Positions 1-8,917 of a stretch of DNA of 64,000 nt are shown piece after piece. Below the pieces are notes generated by a model. The model worked only from the letters and a program-made list of their open reading frames with translations. It had not been told where the DNA came from and searched no databases. Both the position numbers and the translations under genes were made by a program. The stretch lies in contig NZ_FNQE01000009.1 in NCBI RefSeq assembly GCF_900107485.1, positions 31,453 through 95,452 on the forward strand, read 5' to 3'. Positions within the stretch are counted from its first letter, which is position 1. Each line of letters starts with the position of its first letter. This DNA is from Proteiniborus ethanoligenes (GTDB lineage Bacteria; Bacillota; Clostridia; Tissierellales; Proteiniboraceae).

Positions 1-1
1 T

Positions 2-445
2 GCTATAGTTATTGGATTTAATGTAAGACCTACAAATACTGCAATGGAAATTGCAAACAAAGAAAATGTTGATGTTAGAACATATAGAGTTATTTATACT
101 GCAATTGAAGATATTGAAGCTGCTATAAAGGGTATGCTAACCCCTGAATATAAAGAAGTAGTTCTTGGAAGAGCAGAGATTAGAGCTACTTTTAAAGTCC
201 CAAATGTAGGTGTTGTTGCTGGAGTATATGTACAGCAAGGAAAAATATTAAGAAATGCAAAGATTAGACTTCTAAGAGACAATATTGTAATACATGAAGG
301 CTCTATTTCCTCTCTTAAGAGATTTAAGGATGATGTAAGAGAATTATTGAGTGGATATGAAGGCGGATTAGGCATTGATGGATACAATGATGTAAAAGAA
401 AGTGATGTAATAGAAGCATATACCTTTGAAGAAATACAAAAATAG
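2..445 (+). CDS. infB: Translation initiation factor IF-2, C-terminal part (5' truncated by window edge)
   Basis: The frame is open from base 2, so this is the last 147 residues of a longer protein whose start lies left of the window. The sequence matches the C-terminal end of IF-2 (domain IV/C2 region): an '[17 protein letters not shown]' stretch, then a beta-barrel with 'GRAEIRATF' and '[13 protein letters not shown]', ending in an acidic tail after '[14 protein letters not shown]'. In the family this domain binds initiator fMet-tRNA while the missing upstream part carries the GTPase. It is followed 35 nt later by rbfA, the usual infB-rbfA order of Firmicutes, and both are presumably co-transcribed from a promoter outside the window. 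Identification is secure; only the truncation limits it. Confidence 0.95.
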   Translation, partial: AIVIGFNVRPTNTAMEIANKENVDVRTYRVIYTAIEDIEAAIKGMLTPEYKEVVLGRAEIRATFKVPNVGVVAGVYVQQGKILRNAKIRLLRDNIVIHEGSISSLKRFKDDVRELLSGYEGGLGIDGYNDVKESDVIEAYTFEEIQK

Positions 446-480
446 TATTATAATGCAAAGGGAAAAGGATTGGTGATTTT

Positions 481-855
481 ATGAGCTTAAAAAGAATAGG
501 TAGAATTTCTGAAGAAATAAAAAGAATAGTTAGTAATGTAATAATGACTGAGCTAAAAGATCCTAGAATTTCCTCTATGACAAGCGTTACCTTAGTAGAA
601 GTAACAAGAGACTTAAGATATGCAAAAATATATATCAGCGTACTAGGCAACGAAAGTGAAATTAGTGACACTATTAAAGGTCTTGAAAGCAGCAAAGGAT
701 TTATAAGAAAAGAAATAGGTAAAAATCTTAATTTAAGATATACACCTGAACCCATGTTTTATTTAGATAAATCTATAGAACACGGGTTTCAAATATCTAA
801 GATTTTAAACGAGATAAAAAGTGATGAGAAGAAGGGGAAAGATGGGGATGAATAA
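481..855 (+). CDS. rbfA: 30S ribosome-binding factor RbfA
   Basis: A 124-residue protein of normal RbfA length. It has the KH-like fold signature: N-terminal 'RIGRISEEIKRIVSNVIM', then 'LKDPRISSMTSVTLVEVT' and 'RDLRYAKIYISVLG'. RbfA helps 30S subunit maturation by acting near the 5' helix of 16S rRNA and in cold adaptation. The ATG is preceded by 'aaaggattggtgat'. The gene sits between infB and the DHH phosphoesterase, and its last codons overlap the start of the next gene, which suggests translational coupling in the infB operon. Confidence 0.95.
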   Translation: MSLKRIGRISEEIKRIVSNVIMTELKDPRISSMTSVTLVEVTRDLRYAKIYISVLGNESEISDTIKGLESSKGFIRKEIGKNLNLRYTPEPMFYLDKSIEHGFQISKILNEIKSDEKKGKDGDE

Positions 856-1822
856 TTACAGTGAATTGCTTCTAAAAGCCATCTCTGTAATTGAGAATTA
901 TGATAATATATGCATCACTTCTCATGTGAATCCAGACGGAGACAGTATAGGTTCTGTTTTGGCTTTAGGGTTAGTGATTAAAAAAAAGTTCAATAAGCAT
1001 ATTACAATGCTTGTACCCGATAAAGTGCCTAACAACTTAACGTTTTTACCTGGAATTGATTTAATTGAAACAGATTTAATTGGACAAAAAGTGGATTTGT
1101 TTATTGCTTTAGATTGCGGGGATGAAAACAGACTTGGGGTTGAAAAGAGCCTACTTGAATCTGTAAGCGTGGTAATCAATATTGATCATCATATAACAAA
1201 TACTGATTTTGGTCATATAAATATTGTCAATCCAAAGGCTAGCTCAACTGGGGAAATAGTTTATGACCTAATTAATCATATGAATGTGGAATTAGATAAA
1301 GATATAGCAACATGTATCTATACTGCAATCTCTAGTGATACAGGGAGCTTTAAATACGACAACACTACATCTAAAACTCATATGATAGCTTCTAAGCTGC
1401 TTGATGCTCGTATAGATACTAACATTATCAATACTAATCTTTACCAATCTAGAAGTATAGAAAAAACGAATTTGCTAGTAGCTAGCCTTAATACATTAGA
1501 GTTTTTCAATAATAAAAAGATTGGCTTGGCAATGATTACAAAAAAAATGCTAGAAGAATCTAATGCTACATCTGAAGAAACAGACTTTGTTGTAAACTTC
1601 ATAAGAGATATTGACATTGTAGAAGTAGCGTGTATTTTAAAAGAAATAGATAATAATACAATAAAGATAAGCTTTAGGTCAAAAAAGCATGTAGATGTAT
1701 CTCAAATTGCAAAATCATTTAATGGTGGAGGACATGCAAAAGCATCAGGCTGCACAATATATATGAATATCGAAGAGGGAAAGCAGCTAGTTTTAGAAGA
1801 AATAGTGAAGGCATTTAGGTGA
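848..1822 (+). CDS. nrnA: DHH/DHHA1 bifunctional oligoribonuclease / pAp phosphatase (NrnA-like)
   Basis: The product of about 324 residues shows the DHH motifs in order: DGD near residues 30-32, 'LDCGD', the D-H-H triad at 113-115, 'SDTG', and a C-terminal DHHA1 domain with 'NGGGHAKASG' (GGGH near 293-296). In Firmicutes NrnA degrades short RNA oligonucleotides and hydrolyses 3'-phosphoadenosine 5'-phosphate, using Mn2+. Start choice: in-frame GTG 821, ATG 824, ATG 842 and ATG 848 are possible. The SD 'aaggggaaag' at about 832-841 serves 842 or 848, and the family N-terminus fits 'MNNYSELL' at 848. All of these overlap the rbfA stop at 855. It lies in the conserved rbfA-nrnA-truB order. Confidence 0.9.
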   Translation: MNNYSELLLKAISVIENYDNICITSHVNPDGDSIGSVLALGLVIKKKFNKHITMLVPDKVPNNLTFLPGIDLIETDLIGQKVDLFIALDCGDENRLGVEKSLLESVSVVINIDHHITNTDFGHINIVNPKASSTGEIVYDLINHMNVELDKDIATCIYTAISSDTGSFKYDNTTSKTHMIASKLLDARIDTNIINTNLYQSRSIEKTNLLVASLNTLEFFNNKKIGLAMITKKMLEESNATSEETDFVVNFIRDIDIVEVACILKEIDNNTIKISFRSKKHVDVSQIAKSFNGGGHAKASGCTIYMNIEEGKQLVLEEIVKAFR

Positions 1823-1829
1823 TGATAAT

Positions 1830-2735
1830 ATGAATGGGATTATTAATGTTTTAAAGCCGCCTGGAATGACATCTCATGATGTAGTAAATTTTATTAGAAA
1901 GACAATTAATATTAAAAGAGTAGGGCACACCGGCACCTTAGATCCTAATGCCGCTGGTGTGCTACCTATTTGTATAGGTAAGGCTACAAGGGTCGTTCAA
2001 TATTTTGATGATTTTAATAAGGTGTATAGAGCAGAGCTAACACTTGGATATGAAACGGACACTCAGGATAAATATGGAGAGGTTATTAATAAATTAGAGA
2101 CTTATAACGTAACCTATCAGGATATTGAAAGGGTATTTAACAAGTTTAAAGGGAAAATTAAACAAATACCTCCTATGTATTCTGCAATAAAATACAATGG
2201 TAAAAAGCTATATGAACTGGCACGAGAAGGGAAAACCATTGAAAGGCAGCCAAGAGAAATAATTATACATGATTTAAAAATATTGAAAAACTATGATAAC
2301 AAAAGAATAATGTTTGATGCTAATTGTTCTAAGGGTACATATATTAGGACTTTATGCAATGACCTAGGCAGAGAGATAGGAGCTTTAGGTTGCATGACAT
2401 TTTTGTTAAGAAAAGAAGTTGGAGACTTTAAGATTGAGGACTCATATACTCTTGAAGAAATAAAAGAGTATGCAAATGCTCAAAGGCTAGCAGACATTGT
2501 TTTGCCTATAGATAGTGCCCTTAAGCATTATAGCCACATTGAAGTAGATAAAGGCTATTTTCAAATATTGAAAAATGGTGGAAAAATAAAGCTTGATAAC
2601 AACCATATTAAAAGCTTTAGCAATAATAATAAAAAATCAACTAGAGTATATTGCAATGAAAAATTTATAGGAATAGGCTTAATTGAAAAAGATAATATAT
2701 ATACAATATTAAAAATGGACAAAGTTTTTTTGTAA
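1830..2735 (+). CDS. truB: tRNA pseudouridine(55) synthase TruB
   Basis: The 301-residue protein begins 'MNGIINVLKPPGMTSHDVV' and carries the TruB catalytic motif 'GHTGTLDPNAAGVLPICIG', with the nucleophilic Asp at residue 38. Further family blocks are 'PPMYSAIKYNGKKLYELAREG' (split around residues 116-137) and 'CSKGTYIRTLCNDLG'. TruB converts U55 of the T-loop of tRNAs to pseudouridine. The C-terminal PUA-like part (about 240-301) is the divergent section. The ATG lies 7 nt after the nrnA stop, and ribF follows after 12 nt, so the operon is tight. Confidence 0.95.
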   Translation: MNGIINVLKPPGMTSHDVVNFIRKTINIKRVGHTGTLDPNAAGVLPICIGKATRVVQYFDDFNKVYRAELTLGYETDTQDKYGEVINKLETYNVTYQDIERVFNKFKGKIKQIPPMYSAIKYNGKKLYELAREGKTIERQPREIIIHDLKILKNYDNKRIMFDANCSKGTYIRTLCNDLGREIGALGCMTFLLRKEVGDFKIEDSYTLEEIKEYANAQRLADIVLPIDSALKHYSHIEVDKGYFQILKNGGKIKLDNNHIKSFSNNNKKSTRVYCNEKFIGIGLIEKDNIYTILKMDKVFL

Positions 2736-2747
2736 AGGTGATAAATA

Positions 2748-3662
2748 ATGAAAATTGAATCATTTAAATTTAGCGAGGAGTATGCAAATACAGCGGTTGC
2801 ACTTGGAAACTTCGATGGTTTACATTTAGGCCACCAATATTTAATTGAGGAAATGAAAAAAAGTGCTAGGGAAAAAAACCTTACTACTTCTGTTTTTACA
2901 TTTAACAATGACACATTAGTTAAGTTTAAAACTAATAAATCTAACAATATATTGACAAGCAATGACCAAAAAATTTCATTACTTGAAGATATGGGAGTAG
3001 AAATATTGTATATAGTTGATTTTACTGAAAGCCTAATGCATATGACACCCTATGAGTTCGTAAAGAATATTATTGTTGAAGAATTAAGGGCCAAGCTTGT
3101 AGTAATAGGTTTTGACTATAGATTTGGATATAAAGCCCAAGGAGATGGAGAATTTTTAAAAAAAGCTGGAGAAGAATTTGGTTTTGAAGTTCATATCATC
3201 CAGCCAATAACTAAAGATAATAATATAATCAGTAGCTCCTATATTAGAGAATTAATCAATGAAGGACTAATTCGAGAAGCAAATACGTTACTAGGAAGAC
3301 CCTTTACCATTAGTGGAACTGTTATTAAGGGGAAGGGACGTGGTAAAGGCTTAGGCTTTGCCACAGCTAATCTAAAGCTAAGTACAGATTATCAAATACC
3401 TAGACTCGGTGTTTATAAAACACACACCCATGTCAATGGCAAAAAATATTTAAGTGTGACTAATGTAGGCAATAATCCAACATTTAATGATGCAGGATTT
3501 AGTTTTGAGACCCATATAATAGATTTCAATGAAGATATATATGGTAAAAAGATAGAGGTCTTATTTGATGATTTTATTAGAGATGAAATAAAATTTTCAA
3601 ACAAAGATGAGTTAATAAATCAAGTGATGGATGATATAAAAAAAACAATAGAGAGCAATTAA
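2748..3662 (+). CDS. ribF: Bifunctional riboflavin kinase / FAD synthetase
   Basis: A 304-residue two-domain protein of standard length. The N-terminal FMN adenylyltransferase domain (about 1-170) has the nucleotidyltransferase motif 'VALGNFDGLHLGH' and a late 'ISSSYIRELI' motif. The C-terminal riboflavin kinase domain (about 185-300) has 'GRPFTISGTVIKGKGRGK', 'GFATANL' and 'GVYKTHT'. It makes FMN and then FAD from riboflavin, relevant here because several flavoproteins are encoded downstream in the window. Start ATG follows 'aaaggtgataaata'. It follows truB in the conserved truB-ribF-rpsO order. Confidence 0.95.
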   Translation: MKIESFKFSEEYANTAVALGNFDGLHLGHQYLIEEMKKSAREKNLTTSVFTFNNDTLVKFKTNKSNNILTSNDQKISLLEDMGVEILYIVDFTESLMHMTPYEFVKNIIVEELRAKLVVIGFDYRFGYKAQGDGEFLKKAGEEFGFEVHIIQPITKDNNIISSSYIRELINEGLIREANTLLGRPFTISGTVIKGKGRGKGLGFATANLKLSTDYQIPRLGVYKTHTHVNGKKYLSVTNVGNNPTFNDAGFSFETHIIDFNEDIYGKKIEVLFDDFIRDEIKFSNKDELINQVMDDIKKTIESN

Positions 3663-3665
3663 ATA

Positions 3666-3694
3666 TTTACAACTTATTTAGTATATGGTACAAT
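3666..3694 (+). promoter_or_regulatory. Sigma-A-type promoter for rpsO
   Basis: TTTACA (3666-3671), a 17-nt spacer, then TACAAT (3689-3694). It would give a transcript starting near 3701 and an 80-nt rpsO leader. Each hexamer has one mismatch to consensus. No expression data support it. Confidence 0.55.
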
Positions 3695-3700
3695 TAGGTT

Positions 3701-3784
3701 TGATGATACCTTATGCTATGTTTATTGTAGCCTCGACGATATACTTGGCTTAAGGTGTAGCCTAAAATTAAGGAGGAATAAATA
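3701..3784 (+). promoter_or_regulatory. rpsO leader with competing stems (possible S15 autoregulatory region)
   Basis: The leader contains TAGCC (about 3728-3732), GGCT (about 3749-3752) and a second AGCC (about 3759-3762). The central GGCT can pair with either flanking AGCC, giving two mutually exclusive hairpins just before the SD 'aaggagg'. S15 is known to repress its own mRNA through leader structures in several bacterial groups, with different folds in each. Whether this one binds S15 is inference. Confidence 0.35.
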
Positions 3785-4054
3785 ATGAATTTAAGTAAAG
3801 AAGAAAAAACAAGAATTATTGAAGAGTATAGAACACATGAAGGTGATACAGGTTCACCTGAGGTTCAAATTGCTATTTTAACACACAGAATTAACAAACT
3901 AAATGAACATTTAAAGGCTCATAAAAAGGACCATCATTCAAGAAGAGGATTACTTAAAATGGTAGGTCAAAGAAGAGGTCTTCAAAACTATTTAGAAAAA
4001 ACAGACATTGAAAGATATCGTAACCTAATACAAAGATTAGGATTGAGACGTTAA
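3785..4054 (+). CDS. rpsO: 30S ribosomal protein S15
   Basis: An 89-residue S15, full length. Signature segments are '[19 protein letters not shown]', '[18 protein letters not shown]' and '[18 protein letters not shown]', ending '[13 protein letters not shown]'. S15 is an early 16S rRNA binder in 30S assembly at the three-way junction of the central domain. It has its own promoter-like sequence and a hairpin after the gene, as expected for a separately expressed ribosomal protein gene next to pnp. Confidence 0.98.
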   Translation: MNLSKEEKTRIIEEYRTHEGDTGSPEVQIAILTHRINKLNEHLKAHKKDHHSRRGLLKMVGQRRGLQNYLEKTDIERYRNLIQRLGLRR

Positions 4055-4057
4055 TAA

Positions 4058-4085
4058 GAGCGGGGGAATACCCGCTCTATTGCTT
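4058..4085 (+). terminator. Hairpin after rpsO (weak terminator)
   Basis: GAGCGGG (4058-4064), loop GGAATA, CCCGCTC (4071-4077), followed by a poorly uniform T-rich run. It may act as an attenuator or RNA-processing site between rpsO and pnp rather than a full terminator. Confidence 0.6.
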
Positions 4086-4164
4086 TATAAGTCATAATAA
4101 TTATTTTTATTCGAGGCAATAATAATTAGTATGTAATAATAGTACATAATAAAGGAGGTAGAAC

Positions 4165-6270
4165 ATGGAAAGAACTTTTGAAAGCATATTAGGTGGTAGA
4201 AAATTATCAGTTACCACTGGAAAAATTGCTGAACAAGCAGGAGGAGCATGTTTAGTTAGATACGGAGATACAGTTGTACTAGCAACAGCTACTGCTTCAA
4301 AGGAGCCAAGAGAAGGAATTGATTTTTTCCCATTAAGTGTGGATTATGAAGAGCGTCTTTATGCTGCTGGAAAAATACCTGGTGGATTTATAAAGAGAGA
4401 AGGAAAACCTAGCGAAAAAGCTATCCTCACGTCAAGACTTATTGACAGACCAATAAGACCATTATTTCCTGATGATTATAGGAATGACGTACAGGTAATA
4501 GCAACAGTGCTATCTGTTGATCCTGATTGCACTCCAGATATTGTTTCGATGATAGGAGCATCTATTGCTCTAACAATATCAGATATTCCTTTTAATGGCC
4601 CTACAGGCTCAGTATCTGTTGGTTTAATAGATAATAAATTTATTATTAATCCAACCTGTGAGCAGCGAAATAAATCTATATTAAGCTTAGTGGTATCAGG
4701 AACCGAAGAAGCAGTTATGATGGTTGAAGCAGGTGCTAACGAAATAGATGAGGCAGTTATGTTAGATGCTATAATAACTGGACATGAGGAAATCAAGCAA
4801 ATATGTAAATTCATAAACCAGATACAAGAAGAGGTAGGAAAAGAAAAGAAAGATTATAAGGTTTTTCAGGTAGACAAAGAAATAGATGTAGAGGTTAGAG
4901 AATATACTAAAGAAAAAATGTCTGATGCTATTAAAACAGTTGATAAGCAGGAAAGACAAGAAAATATGGATAAGGTAAAAGCTGAAGCCGTTGAGTATTT
5001 CTTAGAGAAGTATCCTGAGAACATCAAAGATATTGAGGAAATACTTTACAATATTATTAAAGAAGAAGTAAGAAGACTAATCATAGAAGAAGGAATTAGG
5101 CCAGATAACAGAAAAGTTGATGAGATAAGAAAAATTACTAGTGAAGTAGGATTACTACCAAGAACCCATGGCTCTGGATTGTTTACTAGAGGACAGACTC
5201 AAGTTTTAACAGTTGCAACCTTGGGTGCAGCAGGAGATGCTCAGGTAATTGATGGTCTTGGAGAAGAAGAAGAAAAAAGATATATGCATCATTACAATTT
5301 CCCTCCATATAGTGTTGGAGAAACAAGATTTTTAAGAGGACCTGGTAGAAGAGAAATTGGACATGGTGCTTTAGCTGAGAGAGCATTAGAGCCTGTAATT
5401 CCTAGTATAGAAGAATTCCCTTATACAATAAGACTAGTATCAGAAGTAGTGAGCTCAAATGGCTCTACATCACAGGCAAGTGTTTGTGGTAGTACCTTAG
5501 CATTATTAGATGCAGGAGTTCCTATTAGTTCTCCAGTAGCGGGTATAGCAATGGGATTAATGAAATCAGAAGAAAAAGTAGCTATATTAACTGATATCCA
5601 AGGTATGGAAGACTTTTTAGGAGACATGGATTTTAAAGTTGCAGGAACAGAAAAAGGCATAACAGCAATACAAATGGATATAAAAATAGCAGGAATAGAT
5701 AGAGATATATTAAAAGAAGCATTGGAAAAAGCAAAACAAGGCAGACTGCATATACTTAACAAAATGAATGAAGTTATTTCTCAGCCAAGAAAAGAGTTAT
5801 CTCCATATGCACCTAGAATACTAACCATGACAGTAAATCCAGACAAAATTAGAGACATTATAGGACCGGGCGGAAAAGTAATTAACAAGATAATTGACGA
5901 AACAGGAGTTAAAATTGATATCGAAGATGATGGAAAAGTAATAATTGCAGCAGAAAATATTGAGTCTGGTAGAAAAGCTCTTGAAATGATAGAGAAAATA
6001 GTAGAAGAAATAGAGGTTGGCAAAATATATCTAGGTAAAGTAACTAGAATAATGGCTTTTGGTGCTTTTGTAGAGGTGCTAAATGGGAAAGAAGGCTTAG
6101 TTCATATATCGAATATAGCTAGAGAAAGAGTAAATAAAGTAGAGGATGTTTTATCTGTAGGAGATGAAATATTAGTAAAAGTAACTGAAATAGACAATCA
6201 GGGTAGAGTAAATCTTTCAAGAAAAGATGCACTACCAAAGGAAGAACCAAAAGAAAATGAAAAAAGATAA
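4165..6270 (+). CDS. pnp: Polyribonucleotide nucleotidyltransferase (PNPase)
   Basis: The 701-residue protein has the full PNPase architecture. The first RNase PH core contains '[20 protein letters not shown]'. An alpha-helical linker follows, then the second RNase PH core with '[16 protein letters not shown]' and '[17 protein letters not shown]'. A KH domain (about 553-612, '[12 protein letters not shown]') and a C-terminal S1 domain (about 621-690, '[26 protein letters not shown]', split) complete it. It degrades RNA 3' to 5' by phosphorolysis and works with RNase Y (rny, also in this window). The SD 'aaaggaggt' precedes ATG. The rpsO-pnp order is universal in Firmicutes. Confidence 0.98.
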   Translation: MERTFESILGGRKLSVTTGKIAEQAGGACLVRYGDTVVLATATASKEPREGIDFFPLSVDYEERLYAAGKIPGGFIKREGKPSEKAILTSRLIDRPIRPLFPDDYRNDVQVIATVLSVDPDCTPDIVSMIGASIALTISDIPFNGPTGSVSVGLIDNKFIINPTCEQRNKSILSLVVSGTEEAVMMVEAGANEIDEAVMLDAIITGHEEIKQICKFINQIQEEVGKEKKDYKVFQVDKEIDVEVREYTKEKMSDAIKTVDKQERQENMDKVKAEAVEYFLEKYPENIKDIEEILYNIIKEEVRRLIIEEGIRPDNRKVDEIRKITSEVGLLPRTHGSGLFTRGQTQVLTVATLGAAGDAQVIDGLGEEEEKRYMHHYNFPPYSVGETRFLRGPGRREIGHGALAERALEPVIPSIEEFPYTIRLVSEVVSSNGSTSQASVCGSTLALLDAGVPISSPVAGIAMGLMKSEEKVAILTDIQGMEDFLGDMDFKVAGTEKGITAIQMDIKIAGIDRDILKEALEKAKQGRLHILNKMNEVISQPRKELSPYAPRILTMTVNPDKIRDIIGPGGKVINKIIDETGVKIDIEDDGKVIIAAENIESGRKALEMIEKIVEEIEVGKIYLGKVTRIMAFGAFVEVLNGKEGLVHISNIARERVNKVEDVLSVGDEILVKVTEIDNQGRVNLSRKDALPKEEPKENEKR

Positions 6271-6271
6271 G

Positions 6272-6303
6272 GACATGAGCCAAAAGGTTTATGTCTTTTT
6301 TCT
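6272..6303 (+). terminator. Rho-independent terminator of pnp
   Basis: GACATGAGCC, loop AAAA, GGTTTATGTC, then TTTTTTCTTAT. Ten-base stem with one mismatch and a clear T-tract two bases after the pnp stop. Confidence 0.85.
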
Positions 6304-6385
6304 TATAATCAAGAAGCTTTTCTTATTATATTTTTAAAATCAAGGAATACTTATATAGTAAACATTATTTTAAGGGGGCAGTACT

Positions 6386-7099
6386 GTGAAACTAATCTAT
6401 ATAAGATATAATACTATATTTATGGTCTTGATAGTAACTTTACTGATAATTGTTAGTATATTGTTTGCTGTTAATTATTCAAGAAAAACTAATGAAACTT
6501 TTTTCAATGATGATATTTACTACAAAGGAACAAAAGAAGAAAAAATTATGGCTTTTGCCTGCAACGTAGACTGGGGAAATGAATGTATTCCTCATATGCT
6601 TCAAATATTTGATAACTATGAAATTAAAATTACTTTTTTCCCAACTGGAAGATGGGCAGAAAAAAACCCAGAATTGCTAAAAAAAATATTTGAGAAAGGC
6701 CATGAAATCGGAAATCATGGGTACTTTCATAAAGATTATAATTTATTGAACTATGAGGACAATAGGAAAGAAATAGAAAAGGCTGATATTATAATAACTG
6801 AAATAATAGGAACAAAAGCTAAATATTTTGCACCTCCATCAGGAGCATATAACAATGACACTATTAAGGCTGCAAAGGATTTAGGATATAAAATAATTAT
6901 GTGGAGTATAGACACAATTGATTGGAGAAAGGATAGCACAAAAGACAAAATAATAAATAGAGTAGTAAGTAAGCACCATAATTCTGCCATTGTTTTAATG
7001 CATCCAAAAGAAGAAACAGTTAAAGCTTTACCTATAATTATTCATAATCTAAAGGAAAAAGGCTATAGAATAGGAACCATTAGTGATATAATGAATTAG
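6386..7099 (+). CDS. ylxY: Polysaccharide deacetylase-family protein, YlxY-like
   Basis: 237 residues. One N-terminal membrane segment (about 11-30) suggests an anchored, externally facing enzyme. The rest is a CE4 NodB-like domain with 'KITFFPTGRWAE', the metal-binding 'GHEIGNHGYFH' (two His) and 'FAPPSGAYN'. The first CE4 motif is atypical: 'ACNVDWGNE' replaces TFDD, so only one of the two motif-1 acidic residues remains and the usual catalytic-base Asp is replaced by Val. The position between pnp and the M16 peptidase gene is exactly that of ylxY in Bacillus, where it is a probable sporulation-associated deacetylase. The substrate and whether it is active are unknown. Confidence 0.8.
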   Translation: MKLIYIRYNTIFMVLIVTLLIIVSILFAVNYSRKTNETFFNDDIYYKGTKEEKIMAFACNVDWGNECIPHMLQIFDNYEIKITFFPTGRWAEKNPELLKKIFEKGHEIGNHGYFHKDYNLLNYEDNRKEIEKADIIITEIIGTKAKYFAPPSGAYNNDTIKAAKDLGYKIIMWSIDTIDWRKDSTKDKIINRVVSKHHNSAIVLMHPKEETVKALPIIIHNLKEKGYRIGTISDIMN

Positions 7100-7111
7100 T
7101 GAATTAAATTA

Positions 7112-7140
7112 TTGAAAATAATAGATTTATGGCCTATAAT
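7112..7140 (+). promoter_or_regulatory. Sigma-A-type promoter for the M16 peptidase gene
   Basis: TTGAAA (7112-7117), 17-nt spacer, TATAAT (7135-7140), 35 nt upstream of the ATG. Consensus -10 and one mismatch in -35. Confidence 0.6.
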
Positions 7141-7175
7141 AATATATTAATTAATAATGTGCTTAGGAGGAAAAC

Positions 7176-8447
7176 ATGTATAATAAAGTAACTTTAGATA
7201 ATGGGCTTAGGGTTGTAACTGAGCATATACCACATGTAAAATCAGTATCCATAGGAATATGGGTAGAAGCAGGCTCAAGAAAAGAAAATTTATACAATAA
7301 TGGAGTATCACATTTTATTGAACATATGCTATTTAAAGGAACTAAAAATAGAAGTGCAAAGGATATAGCTGAAGCAATTGATAATATAGGGGGACAAATA
7401 AATGCCTTTACTAGCAAAGAATGTACATGTTACTATGCAAGGGTACTAGACAATCATATAGACATTGCCATTGATGTATTAGCTGATATGTTTTTTAATT
7501 CTTTATTTGATGAAGAAGAAATTATTAAAGAAAAGTCTGTTATATATGAAGAGATTAAAATGTACGAGGATTCACCTGAGGATTTAGTACATGACCTATT
7601 GTCTAAAACTATTTTTGACGGTAACACCCTATCATTGCCTATATTAGGAAGTGAAGAATCTCTCAACAAGATGACTAGAAATAATTTAATAAATTATTAT
7701 GAACAATTTTATTCTCCTTCAAATACTGTTATATCTATTGCAGGTAATTTTAATTTTAATGAAACAATAGGATTAATAAAAAAGTATTTTAATAATTGGA
7801 GCACTAAGCAGAATCTAATTGAAAAATATAGAAAACCAGAATTATTTCATGATATCTCCAATAAGAAAAAAGATATTGAGCAGCTTCACTTTTGTATTGG
7901 TACAGAAGGAGTTGCACAAGGAAAAGATGAATTATATGCATTATTGGTATTAAATAATATCTTTGGAGGAAGTATGAGTTCTAGGCTTTTTCAGGATATT
8001 AGAGAAGATAGAGGTCTAGTTTATTCTATATATTCATATCCATCCTCTTATAAGGATACAGGAATACTAACTATTTATGCTGCTTTGAATCCAGATTATT
8101 TTCTAGAAGTTGTAGATATAATTATTAAAAATATTAATAAAATTCAAAAAGAATACTTATCAGATGAAGAAATATATAAATCAAAAGAACAGTTAAAAGG
8201 GAATTATATACTAGGACTTGAAAGTACATCGAGTCGTATGACCTCAATAGGAAAGTCAGAGCTTTTATTGGGCAAGATAACATCACCACAGGAAATACTG
8301 ACTAAAATTGACAAAGTTAAAGCAGAAGATATAAAACATATCATAAATAAAGTATTTGATAAAAACAAATACAACATCGCTTATGTTGGTAATTATTTGG
8401 ATGAAAAGGAAATTAATTTAGAGTTGAAAAAGTTACTATTTAATTAG
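7176..8447 (+). CDS. mlpA: M16-family zinc protease, MlpA/YmxG-like
   Basis: 423 residues, matching single-chain M16B peptidases. The inverted zinc motif HxxEH is present at 46-50 ('HFIEH') and the third ligand Glu at about 126 ('SVIYEEIKMYE'), the standard 76-residue spacing. The C-terminal half has the M16 'SSRLFQDIREDRGLVYSIYSY' signature (split, about residues 268-290). Family members degrade or process short or misfolded peptides. In Bacillus the equivalent gene lies between ylxY and ymxH, as here. SD 'aggagg' precedes the ATG. Confidence 0.92.
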   Translation: MYNKVTLDNGLRVVTEHIPHVKSVSIGIWVEAGSRKENLYNNGVSHFIEHMLFKGTKNRSAKDIAEAIDNIGGQINAFTSKECTCYYARVLDNHIDIAIDVLADMFFNSLFDEEEIIKEKSVIYEEIKMYEDSPEDLVHDLLSKTIFDGNTLSLPILGSEESLNKMTRNNLINYYEQFYSPSNTVISIAGNFNFNETIGLIKKYFNNWSTKQNLIEKYRKPELFHDISNKKKDIEQLHFCIGTEGVAQGKDELYALLVLNNIFGGSMSSRLFQDIREDRGLVYSIYSYPSSYKDTGILTIYAALNPDYFLEVVDIIIKNINKIQKEYLSDEEIYKSKEQLKGNYILGLESTSSRMTSIGKSELLLGKITSPQEILTKIDKVKAEDIKHIINKVFDKNKYNIAYVGNYLDEKEINLELKKLLFN

Positions 8448-8458
8448 TAGCTTTTTTT
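8427..8458 (+). terminator. Terminator overlapping the end of the M16 peptidase gene
   Basis: AAAAAGTTACTA, short loop, TAGTAGCTTTTT, then a T run. The stem includes the stop codon region. Confidence 0.6.
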
Positions 8459-8559
8459 ATTACAAAACAAATCATAATTGACCTTATCATAATTGATAAA
8501 TCATAATATAATATTCCTCCTCATAATATATACTAAGCTATTTATAAGGAGGGATTATA

Positions 8560-8835
8560 ATGCGATTAAGTGAATTAGGCGGTAAAGAGATAGTTAATTT
8601 GAATGATGGAGGTAGATTAGGGATAGTTGCTGATTCTGATTTAATTATTGATGATAAAAGCGGCAAAATATTAGCGTTATTAGTACCAGATAGAAGAAGT
8701 CAATTTAGAATTTTTAGTCTAAATGACAAAGGAGGAATAGAAATTCCTTGGTCATCTATAAGAAAAATAGGAAATGATATGATCATAATTGAACTAGATG
8801 AGGAGGCTAGAAGTAAAAGGATATTTACTGTATAA
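8560..8835 (+). CDS. ymxH: PRC-barrel protein of the YlmC/YmxH family (sporulation-associated)
   Basis: 91 residues with a single PRC-barrel: 'RLSELGGKEIVNLNDGGRLG', 'IIDDKSGKILALLVPD', 'EIPWSSIRKIGNDMIIIEL' (segments within residues 2-80). YlmC/YmxH proteins are conserved in spore formers with no assigned biochemical role. Context (between mlpA and dapG as in Bacillus) supports the assignment. A strong SD 'ataaggaggg' precedes the ATG. Confidence 0.85.
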   Translation: MRLSELGGKEIVNLNDGGRLGIVADSDLIIDDKSGKILALLVPDRRSQFRIFSLNDKGGIEIPWSSIRKIGNDMIIIELDEEARSKRIFTV

Positions 8836-8917
8836 AATCACAATATACTTTTAAAAACATATAATAAACTATAGATTAACATAATGCATCTAACCCGTTT
8901 ACATTAGAGGTGAGAAT

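Noticed and set aside
8836..8917. Lysine riboswitch before aspartate kinase
   Set aside because: The gap is only 82 nt and holds none of the conserved lysine riboswitch blocks.
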